64,000 nt of DNA, taken from NCBI RefSeq assembly GCF_036711975.1, contig NC_091972.1, positions 23,751,001 through 23,815,000 of the forward strand, read 5' to 3'. The notes beneath the pieces were generated by a model. The model was not told the origin of the DNA, ran no database searches, and worked only from the letters and a program-made list of their open reading frames with translations. This document shows positions 50,471-62,687 of the stretch, piece after piece; the first letter of the stretch is position 1; the number at the start of each line of letters is the position of its first letter. Source of the stretch: Onthophagus taurus (Eukaryota; Arthropoda; Insecta; Coleoptera; Scarabaeidae). A program made the position numbers and the translations under genes.

Positions 50471-53450
50471 TTATACAAACAAATTTTTTTGTCTTCTCCC
50501 TAAAAAAACACACTGATGAAAAAAAAGGTTCTCACATTCGGCTTCGCTAGTATTGTAGTCGTCCTCGACTTCATTCGGATCGTAGGGTGCACACCATGTT
50601 CTTAGGCGGTCAGCTGAGTAAAATTGGTTGAATTTCCTTTGAGAATTTTCAGCTCCTTCTATGTCTACGATTCTATATCTATCGTTCGGGAATACTTCGG
50701 CTATCTGGTATGGTCCTTTAAAGTGTGGTTTTAGTTTTCTCGGTTCCCCCGTAGCAACAGGATCTTTCTGGATCAGAACAAGATCTTCCACGTGATATTT
50801 CGTAGGTTTCCTTCTGTGATTATCAAAATACTCTTTCTGCTTCACTTGTTCGTCTTTGATTCTTTCTAAAGCTTGTAATCTCAAAATCGTTCGATCTATT
50901 ATGTCTTCGTCTTATAGGGCTAAAGTCAATTTATTTTTAAAGATATTTCTAGGTTGAAAACCAAATAGAAGATCATGAGGTGTTTCTTTCGTAGTTTTAT
51001 TACTAACAGAATTCATTGCGTATTGTATCAGTTTTAGCCTTAGGTCCCAATCTTTTCCATCTGGTTTCTTACAAGTGGTAGTAATAGCATTGGTGATGGT
51101 TCTATTAAAGCGTTCAACTTGTCCGTTTGCCCGTGGTGTGGCTACAGCAGTTTTGATATGAGTAACATTGTGTTCCTTGCAGAAATTTTCAAATTGTTTT
51201 GCCGTAAATGCTGTCCCCCTGTCGGATATCAGTCGGTTAGGTGGTCCAAAAATTGAAAAAACGGTTTCCAACGTTTTGATAACATACTTAGCGCTCGTGT
51301 CTCGTACTGCCTCCATACTATATACTTTATAAACTGTATACTTTGTAAAATTGTTCACATAGACAACGATGTGTGCGTTCCCTTTGGAACTTCTAGGAAA
51401 AGGTCCTAGGTGGTCAATATTCACGGTATGGAACGATATCGGTATTCTTTCAATAACATGTAGCTCTCCCTCTCATTTTCCACTTTTCGCTTTATGATAA
51501 CAGCACTCTACACAAGACTTGATGTAGTTTGTAACCTTCTTCCGCATCTTTAGGAACCAGTAATGTTTCTTTATAATCTCTAGTGTCTTTTCAATTTCAT
51601 AGTGTCCCATCTCATCATGACTCGATTTTATTACTTGCCAAATAATTTCCCTTGGAACTACCCATTTTTATTTCTTGTCAATTACTCTGTATGTACAGTG
51701 CATTCTTTTTGAAAGTAAAGTCTTTGTGAATTTGTCGCTCTTCATTGGTACCTGGTTTGTTCGTTAGAGTATTTCTAATATTCGCAATTTTAGTATCTTG
51801 TAGTTGCATAGTTAGCAGCCAGCCAAAATTTTCTGGTTTAATGTTTAAGACATCCAAGCTTACCGGTTCCGTGAATCTCGGAATCTCGTGTGGTGATCGG
51901 CTTAAGGCATCCACATGCTTCATGCTTTCGCCCGGTCGATGTACGACATCAAAATCAAATTCTTGCAGTTTAAGGATCCATCTGGCAATTTGCGGCGATA
52001 GATTTTCTTCTTCATCATTGTTTTGAGAGAGTTACAATCGGTGACCAATGTAAATTTGTTACCCAAAAGATACATCCTAAATCTTTCGATAGCTTCAGTA
52101 GCTGATAATGCCTCTAATTCAAAACTGTGATACTTGCTTTCTAGTTCTGTCGTCTGTCTGCTGTAATACATTATTGGTTGTAAGGCTCCCTTCAGCACTC
52201 GTTGAAAAAGAATTCCTGCCAACCCATTTTTGCTCTCATCTGAGTGTACTTCTAGATCGGCTTCATGGTTGTATAATGTTAGTATCGGCTTGTGTGTTAA
52301 TCGAGTCTTCAATTCTTGAAATGCCTGTTGTTGGTCTTCGGTCCAAATTCAATCGGCTTTTTTTCTAGTTAATAAGGTAAGCGGTTTTGCAATCAAGGCG
52401 TAGTTTTGCACAAACTTTCTAAAGAATCCAGTTAGACCCAAGAACTGTCTAACCTCACGTGCAGATTGTGGCTGCTTGAAGTGCCGTATTTAAGTCCCAA
52501 TTTTTCTCGTTCCATGACGTATTCCATCTCCGGTCACTTCCAAACGCAAATAATTAACTTTATCTTGCAGGAATCGACATTTTGTTTTGTTGAGTGTTAA
52601 CACCTCTTCTTTAAATATGCGCAACACTTATAACTTTTCCATACCTTCTTTTACAGTTTTGCTCGGTATAAGCACATCATCCATGTATACTGAAACATAC
52701 CCAGATTTTAATTTATTAGTCACATGAGTCATTAACTTTTAGAAAACACTCGGCGCGTTAACCAGTCCAAAAGGCATGCGCGTAAATTCGTATTGTCCGT
52801 CCGTGGTTACAAAAGCAGTAAACCTTCGACACTTTTCCGCGATAAGAATTTGGTAATACTCGCTTGACAAATCTAATATAGTAAAATATTTATTTCCCGA
52901 TAACCCGTCTAGCTGCTCATCAATGTTCATCATCGGCACATACATTATCTTTGTTATTTGGTTTAAGCGTCTATAGTCTACACATAAACGTTCATCACCG
53001 TTCGATTTCTTTACCAAGACTGTCGGACTTGCGTAATCCGACGCCGATTCGCGAATAATACCGGCATCCAAAGGTTTACGGTGTACGATATGGTCGGCAT
53101 GTTATTGGTTCGTTGTTGGTTAATTCAATGACCATTTCCGTCGATTTAGTTTGCCCGATTTCGTTGAAATTTCTGGCAAATATATCGTCATTTTGAAGCA
53201 AAACTTCATTCAATTCTTCTCTTTCTTCTCTAATTAGGTTCCCATTCATGTTGTCTTATTCTTCCCTTGGTTTGTTGGTTCTAATCGTTTGTTCTACCTC
53301 TTTTTCTTCCACCTTGTTCTCTTCTTCATACTCTTCACCCTCACTTCTTCTGTAGTCATCTTCACTCTTTTCCTTATCGTCTTCATCGCCTTCGTTCACT
53401 TTTACATTTTCATTCTCTTTGTTTATTTCGTTTTTATTGTAGCGTACACA
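50471..53450 (-). pseudogene. Ty3/Gypsy pol region, gypsy element 1
   Basis: Minus strand, in order: a charged linker (53462-53256), RT (53071-52739: ASPTVLVKKSNGDERLCVDY, FTILDLSSEYYQI, FTRMPFGLVNAP; then VSVYMDDVLI near 52685, YxDD intact), RNase H (52312-51920: LEVHSDESKNG, YYSRQTTELESKYHSFELE, FTLVTDCNSLK), MKHVDALSRSP, a degraded H2C2 finger (about 51470-51620), the integrase core (51424-50912: NIDHLGPFPRS, LISDRGTAFTAKQFENF, PRANGQVERFNRT = Asp, Asp, Glu) and a C-terminal domain (50884-50471: YHVEDLVLI, LKPHFKGPYQI). At least five frame breaks or stops. No LTR was found at 50460. Confidence 0.9.
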
Positions 53451-53545
53451 ACCTACCTTCACATAGAAATTATAAATTTATCAAATTACCCAAATTGCTA
53501 TGTTACCATTTTGTTGATATTTCGATGTTAATCCATTCCATTGCT
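53434..53545 (+). repeat. Dispersed repeat, copy 2 of 3
   Basis: Starts TAGCGTACACAACCTACCTT; nearly identical to 56128-56238 and, inverted, to 6280-6357. The second (53434) and third (56128) copies flank gypsy element 2 in direct orientation, about 2.7 kb apart. Confidence 0.8.
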
Positions 53546-53569
53546 TGTAATGGAATGGATTTAATGGAG

Positions 53570-55437
53570 GATTAATGGAGGGTGTCTGGACGACATCCTT
53601 GTTGCCAATAAAAGCGAGGAAGAGCATTACCAACATTTAGAACATTTATTCAAAAGATTAAGTTCTTACAACATCTCTATTCAACCTTCGAAATGTGTAT
53701 TTGGTGTAACTGCTCTAGATTTTTTAAGTCATCAAATTTCTGCCGAAGGAATCCGACCTTCTCAGTCCAGGATTGCTGCAATTTCGGAATTTCCAACTCC
53801 AACAACATTGAAACAATTACAAAGGTTTTTAGGAATGATAAATTTCTATCATAGGTTCATTCCTAACATTTGCAACATTTTGGGTCCTCTATATAATTTA
53901 TCGAATACCCTTTATTCCAAAAAACAGAAATTTATATCAATATAGTCGAGTGATCACGACATTTCTTTTAAAACATCTAAGAAAGAACCAACTAAATTTG
54001 CCATCCTTACTCATCCATCAACGGATTCTTCAACAGTTCTTGCTCAAACTTCAGACAACGAAACACGACCTTTAGCTTTCTTTTCTAAAAAATTAATTCC
54101 AAGCCAGATTAATTATTCTACTTTTGATAGAGAGCTTTTAGAGATTTATTCCGCGATAAAGTTCTTTAAACATTTTCTGCATGGAAATCAATTCCTTGTT
54201 TTTACTGATCACAAACCTTTAATTAATTCAATACTTTCAAAAACCGATAAAACTCCCCGACAGACTCGTTATCTGAGTTATATCATCCAGTTCACATCTG
54301 AACTTAAATGTATTAAAGGAGATTCGAACGTTGTGGCAGATACTTTGTCACGCATCAATGTTGAATCCCTTAATTCCGATTATCCAGATTTAAAATCTAT
54401 TAAAATTGCTCAAGACCAGGATATACAATTAACGCACTTACTCAAAAAACAATTTTCCAACAAACATTTACTTAATTTTCATTTATTTCAGCAAAATTCA
54501 CCATTGTCAAGAATTTACGTGCCACACAAATTTAGAAAAATCATTTTCAACAAATTGCACAATATTTCACATTCCGGAATACGTACCGTTTCTATTGGCT
54601 ACATACGTCATAAGATATTCGATTGTAGACAAAGAGATGTTTACCATGCTAACGAGCCAAAGTGAACAAACATACAAAATCACCTATCCAAAAAATCCCT
54701 ATACCAAGTGGCAGATTTGAACACGTTCATATCGACTTAGTTGGTCGATATGAACCCCTTACACCTTCTAAAGGCTATTCGTAATTACTCACTGCAATTG
54801 ATCGCTTCAGTTGCTGACCAGAAGCATTTTCGCTCAAAGATATCACCGCTTCAACGATAGCCGACACTCTCTGTCGCAATTATTTTTATAGGTTCGGAAT
54901 ACCTCACACCATCACGCATGACCAAGGTAGACAGTTTGAATCTTCGTTATTTTCAAAGTTTAACAGCATTTTAGGTACACACCAGATCCACACATCCACT
55001 TTCCATCCGCAAAGTAATGGCATTTTGGAGAGATTCCATCGAACTCTCAAAACCGCCTTAATTGCCAGAGGTAGCAAGATCAACTGGTATGACGATCTTC
55101 CCGTCGTTGTTTTAAGCCTCCGATCTTCTCTTAAGGAAGACCTCGGCTGTTCCTCTGCCGAATTTGTTTACGACCAACCTCTCCGACTACCTGATAAATT
55201 CTTCGTAAAGTCGCAACATTCGTTAGAGACGGAACCCATTTTGGAGAATTTGCGTGAAACATTTTCGAACCTACAACCAACCGAAACGTCATTTCATTCA
55301 CGAGACAAACCTTTTCTTCATAAAGATCTTTTTAAATCCGATTACGTTTTTGTCAAAATTGAAAGCATGCAAGCTTCACTTATCTCTCATTACGAAGCCG
55401 TTTTAAAGTTCTTAAAAGGCTTCGAACGACATTCATA
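53570..55437 (+). pseudogene. Ty3/Gypsy pol region, gypsy element 2, 5'-truncated
   Basis: Begins inside RT at LDDILVANKSEEEHYQHL (the YxDD box), then FLSHQISAEGI, LQRFLGMINFYHRFIP, a stop (about 53943), RNase H with LAFFSKKLI, NYSTFDRELLEIYSAIKFFK and FLVFTDHKPL, then VVADTLSRI (54333), the H2C2 finger (HKFRKIIFNKLHNISHSGIR), integrase FEHVHIDLVG, ITHDQGRQFES and SNGILERFHRT (Asp, Asp, Glu) and a C-terminal tail to 55437. Stops at about 53943, 54662, 54780 and 54820 break it. It is not the same family as gypsy element 1 and points the opposite way. It lies between direct copies of the 110 bp dispersed repeat. Confidence 0.9.
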
Positions 55438-55488
55438 ATTTCAAAAAATAACAAAGACTTACCTATAAATATAAATCGTTTATCTACG

Positions 55489-55858
55489 ACTGCTTGGATA
55501 AGTCATCATTACCGCACTCATTTGAGGTGATTTGAGTTACGTAATGAAGTTCATTACCGCACTGGTTTCATTACGTAACGCATTTTTAGCCTAATCAGAA
55601 CAGACTTAATTTATTGAAACGAGCAACAATACAAAAGGAAAAGTGCTATCTACTTACAGAGAAACAATACTATTTATTATAAACATTAATTGTTATGTTT
55701 TTACATTTCGAAACACTTATTCCAGATGAGTAAACATGTGGTTGAATCTGACAATTCAAAATTGTCAACAATCATTTAAAAATATTTTTATAAATGTCAA
55801 ATAGCCTTTTTTAAAGAAATAGATTTTTTAGTAATTTTTAGCAGTCGTAGATAAAATG
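55489..55858. mobile_element. Small TIR element (MITE-like)
   Basis: Ends TTATCTACGACTGCT and AGCAGTCGTAGATAAA are inverted copies. The interior has repeats of CATTACCGCACT and TTACGTAA near 55510-55580. Confidence 0.5.
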
Positions 55859-55865
55859 CTGTATA

Positions 55866-55946
55866 TCACACGTGGGTTAGAGCATAATTACAGTACTCGT
55901 GTGACTCCACACTCGTACAGTAATTATGTTTCTAGCCCACTTGTAA
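55866..55946. repeat. 81 bp foldback
   Basis: CACACGTGGGTTAGAGCATA... pairs with ...CTAGCCCACTTGTAA across ACAGTACTCGTGTGACTCCACACTCGTACAGT; arms about 36 nt with a few mismatches. Confidence 0.6.
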
Positions 55947-56127
55947 TATAAATAACTATTAAAACCCGCATTTTTACTTAATGACAAGTTAAATAACTGC
56001 CATAGTAACGACGCATTTTCTATCAAAAAACAATTCAAAGTTCACTTTAACTTTTCTTGCTAATTTATCTTTTATTTTCGTACTTTTAATGTTGCTTTTT
56101 ACGTTTGGTTTTCTTGTGAAAGCTGTA

Positions 56128-56238
56128 GCGTACACAACCTACCTTCACATAGAAATTATAACTTTTATCAAATTACCCAAATTGCTATGTTACCATTTTC
56201 TTGATATTTCGATGTAAATCCATTCCATTATAAGCATT
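56128..56238 (+). repeat. Dispersed repeat, copy 3 of 3
   Basis: Direct-orientation partner of 53434-53545. Confidence 0.8.
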
Positions 56239-56365
56239 CAACAAGACAACACGTCTATCTTTGTATTTTAATTTTTAAAAGGGTTTTAATTATAAAATTA
56301 CTACTAACTCAAAGTTAGTTAAGTTTACCTCTTTTGTCTGAAGAGTCAATTCCAGTTCCACTTAC

Positions 56366-57104
56366 TTAGGCGTGGATTACAGAGCAAATCGTCCTTTCTG
56401 TTATTCCCAAGGTATTTATTAAGAACATTTTGTATACTCTTACCTTTTTATCATTATTCATGAGATAAAAAGCGCAATTAGGCTTTCTTTGTTCTGGGGC
56501 AGATATGCGGCAGTATTTTAGAATAAGTGGTTCAATCCACAAAATCAAGAAGTCTCGTTGGCGCTATAGTGAGCATAATCTGAGGTTCTCTGTCAAGTTC
56601 TTTGAACAAGATAGAACACATTTATCTTTACAACGGGGCCCATCGTTCGGAACTCAACAGTTTTTCGTTGTGTAATTTGCCCTGAGTTCTTAAGTAATTT
56701 ATTTTTTACTTTTTTCCAGTTATTTATATTTCGTGTTCCTTTTTTACTTCTTTTGGTTTCATTTATTATTTCTGTGTCGTTATCATTAATTTGAAGCAGG
56801 AAGATTTGTTCGATCCCGATATTAAACTTAAAAAAAAATTGTTCCAGGGATAGGACCAAGGTTATACTAAAACGGCAATTTTCTTACTTCACCATGATGA
56901 CCTGGAACAATTTTTTTTCAAGTTATCATTAATAGCTAGGGTGTCATTAGGTCTATGAGGGACTAGTAGATAACTTGAATCCTCACTACTTGAGTCTTCG
57001 CTACATGAAGACAAGTTCGTATTCATCATTAGAGCCCGATAAAAACAATTTTTCAGAGACTTCAAAGTCACTACTAGGACTGGAAAAGTATATACGTTGT
57101 TCAA
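56366..57104 (-). pseudogene. Unnamed insect repeat protein (N-terminal/central part), degenerate
   Basis: Minus strand: KNSGQITQRKTVEFRTMGP (56859-56593), then frames with stops, QRKPNCAFYLMNN and KKVRVYKMFLINTLGITERT (56548-56366). The arrangement (RNSGQ-Y segment, Cys-rich stretch, KVRVCK-FLNTLGIS) is that of an uncharacterised protein family repeated in many arthropod genomes and probably transposon-encoded. A second copy on the other strand is at 58430-59740. Confidence 0.5.
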
Positions 57105-57119
57105 CTTTTTTTAACCTAA

Positions 57120-57850
57120 CTTTAGTTGAACTTACATAACCAATCACCCAATCTGATCATATTATGATCTCCTTAATTTATACCATTAAAATCTATTACT
57201 ATCAAACGTGCAGAGTTCAATTTAACATATCGTAAGATCAATATGTATGGAAAATAAGAAAACATTTTTGGCACATTGAGTCATTATTAATTTTGATTCA
57301 AAATGTCCTTTATTTCATCATTATATCTAAATCTGTTCCTTTCTAATTTATACTATTAAAATCACTAAAAATTAAACGTGCAGAGTTGAATTTAAAAAAT
57401 CGTAAGAGCAATGATTATGGAAAATAAGAAATTGTTTATGGCACATTAAATCCTTATAAAATTTGCTTCAAAATGTTATTTATTTCATTCTGATGTTTCA
57501 ATTCATTCTTGAGATATGATTTATTATTTCTGTTTTTATAAATATAAGATGCGGAACAATCAAAGATGATAAGTTAGATTTTAAAAATCATAACGAAGTT
57601 TATGCAAAATGTGTTTTTATAGCATATTGAATCCTTATTAATTTTGCTTCAAAATGTGCTTTATTTCACCATTATATCTCAATCCGGTCTTGAGATATGA
57701 TCGTTTTAATTTATACTATTAAAATCTATAACCATCAAACGTATACAGTTAAAAGTCATAACAACGACGTTTATGAAAAATAAGAAATCATTTATAGCAC
57801 ATTAAATCCTTATTAAATTTGCTTCAAAATGTTTTTTATACTTCTCGGCC
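57120..57850. repeat. Tandem satellite array, ~171-187 bp unit, four copies
   Basis: The landmark (G)GAAAATAAGAA or its variant recurs at 57249, 57419, 57604 and 57775, giving spacings of about 170, 185 and 171. Each unit also has a CACATT-AATCCTTATTAA stretch, CAAAATGT-CTTTATTTCA and a TTTATACTATTAAAATC stretch. Copies are diverged, so the array is old. Confidence 0.85.
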
Positions 57851-58430
57851 AGATAGAGTGCATCAGATTATGAGATAACTAATTTCTCGATCATATTCAT
57901 TAAGACAATAATTAACATATCTGGCCCTCAGAGCCAAACAGTATTAAGTCCATTTTTTTTTTCAATTTTTGAGGTTTTGATTCTCCATTAAGTATTTTTT
58001 TCCGCTTTTCTTCCCGTTTGCTAGATAGGTGCAGATTATTGATATTAAGTCCTCTATTAAACAGAACCAAATAGTATTAATGGTTTTTAATACTCATCAA
58101 GGGGCAAAAAAATAGTACAACTAACACTAGTACAAGTCGAGTGCAACGAAATATCTGAAAAACCTGTTGTAACCTCACTTTTAACCGAGAAGAACGGTAA
58201 CTAAAAAATTACATGGGTTTAACACAACAAGTTTTGGTATTTTTTAGCTTCTGTGGCAGATAACACGCAAGATAATATTACAGCTGATGTTGAGATCATC
58301 ATGGAAATATATCCGACGACTAATAGCACGCAGGTCATCACTCATGAAAATGTGAAAATTATTGCAATCGGATATGGCAATGCTACAGGGATGTAATTTT
58401 TTTGAATAACGGTGTGGTACAAAACCATCT
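57850..58430. other. No gene recognised
   Basis: AT-rich; no coding signal or repeat structure I can support. Confidence 0.4.
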
Positions 58431-59740
58431 CTGTTAGTAAAAACACATTGTTTTGTCAATACAGAAGAAATTCTCAGAAATAATACAGACGAGTCTCAGA
58501 TATCAGAAAGCTCATCAGAGCATTTTGTTGTAAACTGTGTAAATGAAGATAAAAATACCAAATTCAAGAAATCTTCTACAATTAATTTTGAAAATTCAAA
58601 TTAAATTACTACTGTACCCCATTCAAGGACCCACCTAATCTACTTGAGAGATGTAGTGATACAAGTGAGCTGCAAGAAGAACAAGAGGAGGAGAAATTCG
58701 AGAAACTAAAGGAAAGAAAAGGAAAAGAAATTCTGTCAATTGGAACAAAAACATTAGAAAGCAAAGGAGAACTGCTGGCGAAGAATATCTGTCAACCACC
58801 AACAAGCTTATTGGAAAAAATGAAATGAAAGTACCTTGTCGTGATGAATACAAAAAGCAATATAAACAGCATATACCGGTTGAGAGTCTTGCTCTAATTC
58901 ATTCAAAATTTTGGAATAGTAGCATCGAACTTGACCAGAAAAGACAATTTATAGCTAGCTGTATTGAAGAATGTTCCAGTTAACCGTGTTCATGCTAGAA
59001 CGGGATCTCGTGATGGAAAAAGAACAACATCGTTGAAGCATTTTTTGTGTGTAAATGGTAAGAAGTTTAACGTGTGTCGTACTTATTTTCTTAACACCTT
59101 AAATATATCCCAAACCTCTGTACGTAATGCATTGTCGAAACGATAAGTTGGTGGCATCGTAATACCTGATCAAAGGGATAAACATGAAGCCTCAAACAAA
59201 ATTTTCTTATATGTAAGAAACAATATCAGAGAGCATATACAGAAGTTCCCATGTATAGAATCATACTAAATAAATCTCAGAGAAAGTACTTAGGCAGCCA
59301 TCTCAACATTTCAATGATGTATCGCTGTTTTTATGAAGAATGTGTAGGAAACCAAATTTTTAAAAGAATATTCCCAGGCAATGGCTGTATACAGAAATTT
59401 TCAATTCGGAATTTAATTTATCCTTCAAAGAAGCAGGGAATGATACATGTGACACTTGTGATGGATATGTTATCAAACTCAAAGAATCTGCGTCCCTGGA
59501 AGAACGTCGTGTATTACAAACTAACTATGACGCACATTTCTGAACATTCTTGATGCAGATAGTCGGTATAAATTAAAGCGACAGGATAAAGAGGATTACA
59601 AAACCGAGACGAACACCAAAATACTGTCGGCGAATTTACAAAAATTCTATTCTTTAAAAGTATGGACTTTCAATTATACAGTTTATGATGCAACAGAGAA
59701 AATAGGATATTGCTTCACCTGGGATACCTGAAATACATTA
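58430..59740 (+). pseudogene. Unnamed insect repeat protein, longer copy, degenerate
   Basis: Through many frame breaks: an acidic N-terminus with KKRKGKEILSIGTKT (about 58700), CKVPCRDEYKKQYK (58830), QKRQFIASCIEECS, GKKFNVCRTYFLNTLNISQT (59055-59120), then LNISMMYRCFYEECV, FSIRNLIYPSKKQ (59400-59440), DTCDTCDGYVIKLKES (59449-59500) and NYDAHF. The CDTCD zinc-binding motif after FSI-NLIYPSKKQ is typical of this family. Function is unknown; a transposase-like RNase H fold is suspected. No intact frame. Confidence 0.55.
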
Positions 59741-59785
59741 ATTTAAATGTAAAAGAGTCTGTAGAAAAAATTGTTATCTGGAGCA

Positions 59786-60960
59786 ATTATTATTATTATT
59801 GCTGCCGTGCCGGGCTGAGGGGAGCGGCCCCTCTCGTTACCGCGACCTATAAGATTTATTATAACTTGAGCCGTCCAAAAGTTAATGAACCCTCCTTAAT
59901 GAACCTTAATATTGCCCCAAGGTCTTGTTCCTTTATGTCAGTAGGTGTCAAAAGAGCTTTACCGAACATTTTGTGTCTTAGTCGGCTTCTGTCAACGCAA
60001 TTACACAGTATATGTTCAGCCGTTTCTGACTCGTCGTTACAAAGTCGACAAGTTTGATCCTCAGCTTATCCAATGTGGAACAGGTGGTATTTTAGGGGCG
60101 CATGGCCGGACAGGTAACCTGAGAGCGTTCTTAAATCCCCTTTGCTAAGGTATAAAACCTCTTTGGTTTTGTTTTGCGACGGAGTTATCATACTCTTCGC
60201 TTGTCTGTGACCTGGAAGTTCTTTCCAGCGTAAGGCCACCTTTGAGGCCTCCCAATTGTTGATTATTTGCTTTAGGTAGCTTCTTTGTAGCCCACAACCG
60301 GGTTGGGGTCCAATGAAGGGCGTTTTCGCTGCCTCTCTGGCCAGCTTGTCCACTTTCTCATTGTTCTTAATATTGGTGTGACCTCAAACCCACCATAGAG
60401 TAACATCATTGCCCCTAGCGAGTTCTCTCGAGTTGCAGGTACACTCTCTGAGCAGTGCGGAGTCACGCGTGTAGACCTGAATTGCCTTTAGGGTGGCCCG
60501 ACTGTCTATGAAAATGTTTATGGATGCCATCTTTCTGTCCCTTTTGTAGGTTCAATGCGGTGCAGAAGCTTATAGCAAGAACTTCTACTTGAGAAATGGT
60601 TATGTCCGAGCTGAAGGGCAATTTAATCTGGCTATTTGGTCCATTGATGCCCATGCCTACTCCTTATCTAACTGTCTTTGAAGCATCGGTGTACCAGGCT
60701 AGGGCTAATCTCTTTAGTTGGGGCCCACCCTTCGTCGTAGAGCCCCGCATGCCGCAGTAAGGGGATTTTGTTGAAACTGGAAGTCCTCAAGTATCCAGAA
60801 TCCGCTTATTAGGAACCAAGTATTTCCCTCTTGGTCAATGCAATAAAGCGATAAAAGTTTTCGGCATAAGCTGTTCCACCTTTACTTTGGGGTTTTTAAT
60901 GAGATTGTCTCCTCTTGATCCGGGCAGTTAAGCCAAGATCCCCCGTGCTGGATACTAGCA
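59786..60960 (-). pseudogene. LINE fragment (RNase H and C-terminus), same family as 24785-25537
   Basis: Minus strand: WYTDASKTVR (near 60690), GINGPNSQIKLPFSSDITI, QVEVLAISFCTALNLQKGQK, DSALL and CTCNSRELA, HTNIKNNEKVDKLAREAAK (RNase H end), a C-terminal block (LRTLSGYLSGHAPLKYHLF) and a Cys/His motif (CRLCNDESETAEHILCNC, about 60045-59990). Ends in (AAT)n at 59786-59800, like the 24785-25537 copy. Stops and a lost Glu context make it dead. Confidence 0.85.
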
Positions 60961-61054
60961 CATGGCATAGCAGTTTCTGTAAACAGAAACAAAAAATAGT
61001 TATACACTAAAACTTGATTCGGAAAATATAACTTCATTTATCGAGATTCTAAAA

Positions 61055-62100
61055 GTGGCCACCCAACAAAACTTTTTTATCTTTGAAAACGATTATTTCG
61101 AAATGAACGATGAACTCCCCATGGGCTCCCACATATCGGGTATTATGGCAGACATTTACTTCAGTGATTTTGAAAAACTTATATTTACTGACAAATACAA
61201 ATTAATTAACCATAATATCAAATTTTATGGAAGGTATGTAGAGGATCTACTTATGAATTTTGATGGTAACAATGCTCAATTAATAGCACTGAAAAATATT
61301 TTTGATAATCTATGCAATCTGAAATTCATCACAGAAATAGAAACTGAAAGTAAACTGAACATCTTAGATTTAACTTTATATAATAATACTAATGAAAATA
61401 AAATAGAATTTGACATTTTTCGCAAAGACACCTACACCGATGCCACAATACCTAGGAATTCATATAATTGTCTTCAACACAAATATCCTAATTTTAATTT
61501 CATGTTTAATAGACTAATTAATTACCCTCTGAATGATGAAAACATAAATAAAGAAATAAATAAAATACTTAATATAGGTGTTAACAATAAATTCAAAATT
61601 TCGGAACTTCAAAAAATATTCAATATAACTTACAAACGACACATTAACAAATTAATATCATAAATCTGTCAATCAATATTTAGCCATCCAAATTTAACTT
61701 TATCCCAGCCTTTAATTCAGGTAAAAAACTAATCAACCAGTTTATAAATAACAAGCATAAATTCGACATGTTAAAGATAAGTGGCATATACAAAATATCG
61801 TGTGACGATTGTGACGGCTTCTATGTGGGACAACCAGGTATAAACTTAAAAACAAGAGCTCATGAACACCTTAATAGAACATCCTCCACATTCTATAAAC
61901 ACCTACAAAACAATTAACACACGTCTGACATAAGTAACATTAAATTGATTAAAAATATAAACAAATTCAAAGAACTGAACTTATATACTGTTTATCCTTA
62001 AATACAAAAACAAATTTAAAAATAACGAAAATAACAACCTGATAAACGATATTACCGATTTCAATAATTTCAGATATTTCCATAAATTTATCAATGCATA
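61055..62100 (+). pseudogene. Penelope-like element (RT and GIY-YIG), degenerate
   Basis: ORF 61055-61663: ELPMGSHISGIMADIYFSDF (motif B), FYGRYVEDLLMNF (motif C, where the usual YVDD reads YVED), LDLTLYNN, FDIFRKDTYTDATIPRNSYN (thumb). After a stop at 61661-61663, LKISGIYKISCDDCDGFYVG and QPGINLKTRAHEHLNR (61760-61880) form a GIY-YIG nuclease with its CxxC motif; further stops follow (61917 on). The motif A part of RT is missing. The catalytic Asp to Glu change and stops imply inactivity. A hammerhead motif lies 0.6 kb downstream. Confidence 0.85.
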
Positions 62101-62109
62101 AATATAAAC

Positions 62110-62660
62110 TTTTACTTACATTTTAAATTTTAAATTAAGCTTGACAAAATCGTTATGTAATGCAGAATTTTGATTTAATTGTTTGTTATGTCTTTTTATT
62201 TTTCGAAATGAAGATGGGAGGTTATATGAAAATGTATGCACTTGCGCACTTGATTTTGTATAACATCTGGTCAATTTTCATACCAGTTTATTTAAAACCG
62301 CTCCTTTTATCTAACCCTGTTTATATTTAAAAAATCTTAGTTCTACATTTAATTTCATAAAGATAGTGATTTTTTACTTTATAACAAAGTTTATTAATTT
62401 TTAATCGTGTCCTAAGTTTTTTTACACCTCAAATTACTTAAATTTCCACTTGATTTATACTGGTTCAATTTTAATTTTAATTTCTCGAAGTTAACTTGAC
62501 TTATAAGCCCACATGGAAAGTACGTCAGAAATCGAATATGGTTTCGAATAAACAAATTGACGGTAAATATAATCTTAATAATTTTAATAATGTTTAGATA
62601 ATTTTAATGTATTCTGTGAAATAACTTTATTTTGATATCAATTAAACAAATATTGCACTT
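62110..62660. other. No gene recognised; likely Penelope 3' region
   Basis: AT-rich non-coding stretch between the Penelope ORF and the hammerhead motif. Confidence 0.35.
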
Positions 62661-62687
62661 AAAGGTGAAATGTATTAATTTGTTATT

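Noticed and set aside
53289-53531. Hydrophobic ORF on the plus strand opposite the gypsy linker
   Set aside because: It is the antisense shadow of the acidic linker of gypsy element 1, which explains its Phe/Leu/Val run.
53434-56238. The two ~110 bp repeats as LTRs of gypsy element 2
   Set aside because: A third copy sits beside a Penelope element, and no TG...CA ends or primer-binding site were found.
57120-57850. Relating the ~171 bp satellite to primate alpha satellite
   Set aside because: Only the unit length agrees; the sequence is unrelated and satellites of nucleosomal length are common.
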